This document shows positions 60,683 to 64,000 of a stretch of 64,000 nucleotides of DNA, piece after piece. Source of the stretch: UBA4416 sp035439445 (lineage in GTDB: Bacteria > Bacteroidota > Bacteroidia > B-17B0 > Aurantibacillaceae); the NCBI GenBank assembly GCA_035439445.1, contig DAORKG010000011.1, forward strand, positions 1 through 64,000, given 5' to 3'. A program made the position numbers and the translations under genes. Position 1 is the first letter of the stretch, and each line of letters opens with the position of its first letter. The notes beneath the pieces are model-generated. The model had not been told where the DNA came from and made no database searches. It was given only the letters and a program-made list of their open reading frames with translations.

Positions 60683-61621
60683 CTATTTAGGTTTATAAAC
60701 AGGAGTTTGCTTGTTTGGTTCTGGTTTTTTAACGTTATCAGTTTTATCACTTTCTTTTCGGATATCAATAGCCGGCTCGTATACCCATTTACCTTTTTTC
60801 ATTTCCAAAGCATCAAAGCTTCCGTCCGGTCCGTAATATTGAAATTGATTTTCTAAAGTAGGATCTAAACTATTAGGTGCCAGGTGGCTAAAGATAATTT
60901 GTTTTCTTTTTGAATTATATTTTAAAGACATGGCTACCTCACTGGCATACTCAAACATAATACGTTTGGCAAATTTACCCGGAAACTTAAATACATCTTT
61001 GCCAAAAACGGGTGTACCATCCGGCTTGAAATATAATATATCAATGAACTTGCGCTGAGTTAATTTATCATTTCCATCCCAAGCAATTAAGGTATAAAAC
61101 TCATCGTCTGATTTAATACAATCTACATACAACATTCCAAACCACTTACTAGGATCTGCTACATAATTTTCGGGAGTTTTAACGGTAGCAGATTTATCTA
61201 ATAAAGGGAAAACATCATACTGTGTAGTAATTTCCTTTTTAAACAATCCTTTCTTCACGGTTTTGGAATTATTAACTTGAATAAAACCAAAAAACACGTG
61301 TGTTTGATCTTCTTTAAGAATATTCCAGGTAATGATTCTGAATTTTTTATCGGGTGACATTAAAAGCGACACATCATTTTTAAGACTATCAAATGGGTAT
61401 TGCATCGATTTTTCGTCTTTCAGTACTTCATTCCAAATGGCCAAAAATTGCTTATTTGCTTCGAATTTGTTCTTTTCTTTTTTACTTAAGAAAACTCTTT
61501 GAGCTATATGTTGAAGAGAATCTTCTAAACCAGCATAATATTTAATATCTGCATCCGACAATTGAGCAAAACTCAATTGAGCCATAAAGAGTGTGACAAT
61601 AAATAGAAATAGGTTTCGCAT
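60683..61621 (-). CDS. Secreted protein of unknown function
   Basis: A 312-residue protein with signal peptide (cut near SFAQL). The N-terminal helical part (ADIKYYAGLEDSLQHIAQRVF) is followed by beta-rich sequence (SPDKKFRIITWNILKED, WFGMLYVDCIKSDDEFYTLIAWDGND, FIDILYFKPDGTPVFG), ending in a Lys/Pro-rich tail (KKPEPNKQTPVYKPK). It looks like a conserved Bacteroidota protein that I have seen only as hypothetical. No catalytic motif is visible. It is encoded between the ABC-F and PorE-like genes on the same strand. Confidence 0.75.
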   Translation of the reverse strand: MRNLFLFIVTLFMAQLSFAQLSDADIKYYAGLEDSLQHIAQRVFLSKKEKNKFEANKQFLAIWNEVLKDEKSMQYPFDSLKNDVSLLMSPDKKFRIITWNILKEDQTHVFFGFIQVNNSKTVKKGLFKKEITTQYDVFPLLDKSATVKTPENYVADPSKWFGMLYVDCIKSDDEFYTLIAWDGNDKLTQRKFIDILYFKPDGTPVFGKDVFKFPGKFAKRIMFEYASEVAMSLKYNSKRKQIIFSHLAPNSLDPTLENQFQYYGPDGSFDALEMKKGKWVYEPAIDIRKESDKTDNVKKPEPNKQTPVYKPK

Positions 61622-61672
61622 TAAATTCTATAACTGAATGTTGAGTGGAAAGTTACAGAAAAAAATTCAGCC

Positions 61673-61707
61673 AAGACCTTTCAGATTTCAAAAACCCGAA
61701 AGGTCTT
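61673..61707. repeat. Inverted repeat AAGACCTTTC
   Basis: AAGACCTTTC (61673-61682) and GAAAGGTCTT (61698-61707) form a 10-bp stem, extended imperfectly by AGATTT against AAACCC. It lies after the ABC-F gene but lacks a clear T tract on the minus strand, so it may be a dispersed repeat that also folds rather than a simple terminator. Confidence 0.55.
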
Positions 61708-61724
61708 TTCTAAATAAAAGTTAA

Positions 61725-63347
61725 TTAAGCTAAAGAACCATACAACTTCATACGTTGTTCCTTTACTTGAGGACTTTCCAAGTATTCATCGTAAGTCATT
61801 TTCTTGTCAATAAACCCATTTGGTGATAGCTCAATAATACGATTGGCTACTGTTTGCATTAACTCGTGGTCATGACTTGTGAAAAGAATTGTTCCGGTAT
61901 AATCTTTTAAGGCATCATTATACGCAATAATACTTTCCAAATCCAAGTGGTTCGTTGGTTCATCCAGTACAATAAAGTTTGGATTAAACAACATCAAACG
62001 ACTAGTCATACAACGCACCTTTTCTCCTCCGGATAACACATTACATTTTTTTAGAACTTCTTCTCCACTAAACAACATTTTACCTAAGAAACCACGAACA
62101 AAACTTTCGTCTTTATCAGTTGAGAATTGACGTAACCAATCCATTAAATTATAATCACTTTGGAAGTATTTTGAATTATCATTTGGCAAATAGGCTTTAT
62201 GAATAGTAGTTCCAAACTTATATTCACCCTTATCTGCTTTGGCTTCTTCATTAATAATATCAAATAAAGCTGTAATCGCTAAATGATTTTTTGCAATAAA
62301 AGCAATTTTATCACCCTTGTTTACATTGATATTTAAATCTTTAAATAAAATACCGTCCGCATTTGAGGCTTGTAAATTTTCGATATGCAAAATTTGGTCT
62401 CCTGCTTCACGTTCTTGCTTGATAATGATACCAGGATAACGACGAGTGCTTGGTGGTATTTCATCAACCACTAATTTATCTAATAATTTTTTACGAGATG
62501 TTGCCTGGCTTGATTTACTGGCATTAGCACTAAATCGACGAACGAATTCTTGTAATTCAGCACGCTTGTCTTCAATCTTTTTATTTTGATCAGCTTTTTG
62601 TTTTAACGCCAACTGACTCATTTGATACCAGAAACTATAGTTACCAGTATATGTTTTCAATTTGCCATAATCAATATCACATGTATGTGTACACACCGCA
62701 TCTAAAAAGTGACGATCGTGACTGATTACGATAACCGTATTTTGAAAATCAGCTAAAAAGTTTTCTAACCAAGAAATAGTCTCTACATCTAAATCGTTGG
62801 TAGGCTCATCTAACAACAAAATATCAGGGTTACCAAATAATGCTTGACACAATAAGATTTTCACTTTATCCTTACCGGTCATGTCTTTCATTAATTTATA
62901 ATGAGCTTCTACCGGAATACCAAGATTAGTTAACAAGCTAGATGCATCGCTCTCCGCATCCCACCCATTCATTTCAGCAAATTCTGCTTCTAGTTCAGCT
63001 GCTTTATTTCCATCTGCCTCGCTAAAATCTTCTTTAGCATAGATTGCTTCTTTTTCTTTTATGATGGTATATAAACGTTTATTACCCATCAACACAGTGT
63101 CTAAAACAGAAAACTCATCAAACTCAAAGTGATTTTGTTTTAAAACACTCATACGCAAACCAGGTAAAATACTCACCTGACCTTTAGTTGGGTCAATCTC
63201 TCCAGATAAGATTTTCATGAAGGTTGATTTACCAGCACCATTAGCGCCAATTAAACCATAACAGTTACCGGGAGTAAATTTTACATTCACCTCATCAAAT
63301 AAAACACGTTTGCCGTATTGCAAACTCACATTAGAAACAGTAATCAT
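61725..63347 (-). CDS. ABC-F family ATPase (YbiT-like), second ATP site degenerate
   Basis: A 540-residue soluble ABC-F protein, a ribosome-associated ATPase group without membrane domain. NBD1 has an intact Walker A GANGAGKST (34-42) and Walker B DILLLDEPTNDLD, but its signature is MTGKDKVKI instead of LSGGQ. The interdomain linker (QEFVRRFSANASKSSQATSRKK) is close to E. coli YbiT. NBD2 keeps LSGGEKVR and FIVLDEPTNHLD, but its Walker A has decayed to AKNHLAITA (352-360), with Ile358 in place of the ATP-binding lysine. Only the NBD1-Walker-A/NBD2-signature site looks functional. Confidence 0.93.
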   Translation of the reverse strand: MITVSNVSLQYGKRVLFDEVNVKFTPGNCYGLIGANGAGKSTFMKILSGEIDPTKGQVSILPGLRMSVLKQNHFEFDEFSVLDTVLMGNKRLYTIIKEKEAIYAKEDFSEADGNKAAELEAEFAEMNGWDAESDASSLLTNLGIPVEAHYKLMKDMTGKDKVKILLCQALFGNPDILLLDEPTNDLDVETISWLENFLADFQNTVIVISHDRHFLDAVCTHTCDIDYGKLKTYTGNYSFWYQMSQLALKQKADQNKKIEDKRAELQEFVRRFSANASKSSQATSRKKLLDKLVVDEIPPSTRRYPGIIIKQEREAGDQILHIENLQASNADGILFKDLNINVNKGDKIAFIAKNHLAITALFDIINEEAKADKGEYKFGTTIHKAYLPNDNSKYFQSDYNLMDWLRQFSTDKDESFVRGFLGKMLFSGEEVLKKCNVLSGGEKVRCMTSRLMLFNPNFIVLDEPTNHLDLESIIAYNDALKDYTGTILFTSHDHELMQTVANRIIELSPNGFIDKKMTYDEYLESPQVKEQRMKLYGSLA

Positions 63348-63380
63348 CTCTTAAAAAATTAGGCGGCGAAGATACAAAAA

Positions 63381-63512
63381 AGATTAAAGATAAATGACTC
63401 AAGATTAAAGATAATTCCCCAAAAACTGGAGTATAATTGATTTTGAAAGAAAATTTGATAATGGTTGTTAAATTAAATGCATCTTTCATCTTTAATCTTT
63501 CATCTTTAATCT
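63381..63512. repeat. AGATTAAAGAT paired inverted repeats
   Basis: AGATTAAAGAT occurs at 63381-63391 and 63402-63412, and its reverse complement ATCTTTAATCT at 63488-63498 and 63502-63512. Two direct copies on each side can pair as a long hairpin across the gap between the divergent ABC-F and pruA genes, where both promoters must lie. Confidence 0.7.
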
Positions 63513-63549
63513 AAAAAAGGCTAATTTCGCTCATCTAAAAATTAACACT

Positions 63550-64000
63550 ATGCCTAAAGGAATTTACAAAGTACCAACAGCGGTAAACGAACCTATAAAA
63601 AGCTATGCAGCAGGAAGTGCTGAGCGTAAAGAATTACAAGCTATGCTTAAAGAATTACGCAGCAAAGAAATTGACATACCTATGTATATTGGAGGTAAAG
63701 AAGTACGCAGTGAAAACAGAACTCGCTTAGCACCTCCACACGATCATAAACACACTTTAGGATATTTTCACAAAAGTGATAAAACACATGTAACACAAGC
63801 TATTGATGCTGCTCTAGCTGCTAAAGAACAATGGGCTAATTTAAGCTGGGAACACAGAGCTTCTATCTTTTTAAAAGCTGCTGAACTAATTGCAGGACCT
63901 TACCGCGCTAAATTAAACGCAGCTACGATGTTAGGTCAAAGTAAAAATGCATTCCAAGCTGAAATTGACAGTGCATGCGAAATCGTTGACTTTTTGCGTT
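63550..64000 (+). CDS. pruA: 1-pyrroline-5-carboxylate dehydrogenase, N-terminal part (3' end outside window)
   Basis: The frame opens at the ATG at 63550 and runs off the window (150 codons seen). The translation begins MPKGIYKVPTAVNEPIKSYA and continues with MYIGGKEVRSENRTRLAPPH, AIDAALAAKEQWANLSWEHR, ASIFLKAAELIAGPYRAKLN and AATMLGQSKNAFQAEIDSA. This is the N-terminal NAD-binding region of L-glutamate gamma-semialdehyde dehydrogenase, which oxidises the product of proline dehydrogenase to glutamate. The catalytic Cys lies beyond the window. A 7/8 -7 box (TAATTTCG, 63522-63529) precedes it by 20 bases. Confidence 0.9.
   Translation, partial: MPKGIYKVPTAVNEPIKSYAAGSAERKELQAMLKELRSKEIDIPMYIGGKEVRSENRTRLAPPHDHKHTLGYFHKSDKTHVTQAIDAALAAKEQWANLSWEHRASIFLKAAELIAGPYRAKLNAATMLGQSKNAFQAEIDSACEIVDFLR

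Overview
The window is a low-GC chromosomal stretch from a member of the Bacteroidota. The evidence is three secreted proteins with type IX secretion (T9SS) C-terminal signals (two type A, one gliding-motility type B), SPII lipoproteins with short Bacteroidota-style signal peptides, promoters of the TTG-N19-TAnnTTTG type, and typical families (DUF4476, DUF1361, DUF4173, DUF2279, OmpA/PD40 proteins, the Bacteroidota form of YebC). The genus cannot be read from the sequence. There are about 53 protein genes, no rRNA, tRNA, CRISPR array, prophage or transposase, and no gene-free stretch longer than 300 bases.

Layout. 1-3.2 kb: the end of one secreted protein gene, then two lipoproteins around a T9SS cargo protein. 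3.2-5.8 kb: clpB. 6-13 kb: a YdcF-like protein and a 2080-residue alpha-2-macroglobulin with an intact thioester motif. 13.1-18.1 kb: a tight three-gene envelope-polysaccharide operon (GH16-like lipoprotein, MBOAT O-acyltransferase, AlgJ/DHHW-like SGNH protein). Its first and third products share a 32-residue motif, present three times without gaps. 18.2-25.5 kb, minus strand: SirB1-like protein, nucleoside phosphorylase, DgkA, DUF1361, DUF4173, two COQ4-like paralogues around a small membrane protein, a winged-helix regulator and a membrane protein. Two matching 17-bp palindromes sit at the two promoters next to the regulator, and most gaps in this cluster are filled by palindromic repeats.

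25.6-31.4 kb: ruvX, a saccharopine-dehydrogenase-like gene, then DUF4476, DUF423, EamA transporter and GT39 glycosyltransferase. 31.5-37.2 kb: an 1882-residue repetitive T9SS adhesin-like protein with a 209-residue higher-order repeat. 37.3-41.4 kb: fatty acid hydroxylase, YihY, alpha/beta hydrolase, DUF2279. 41.6-48.3 kb: MBL-fold hydrolase, a T9SS protein with seven DFDPG repeats, a small conserved protein, YebC, RecJ, an outer-membrane barrel. 48.3-53.8 kb, minus strand: dtd, a small secreted protein, DsbD, a free-standing DsbD N-domain protein, SppA. 53.8-57.9 kb: folK, deoxynucleoside kinase, OmpA protein, RluA-type pseudouridine synthase, small lipoprotein. 57.9-63.3 kb, minus strand: barrel protein, PorE-like TPR/PD40/OmpA protein, a secreted protein, and an ABC-F ATPase whose second ATP site is degenerate. 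The window ends inside a 1-pyrroline-5-carboxylate dehydrogenase gene.

The strongest candidates for something undescribed are the shared 32-residue motif in the polysaccharide operon and the regulator/COQ4-pair locus with its operator-like palindromes and repeat-filled gaps. At least five dispersed palindromic repeat families are also present.
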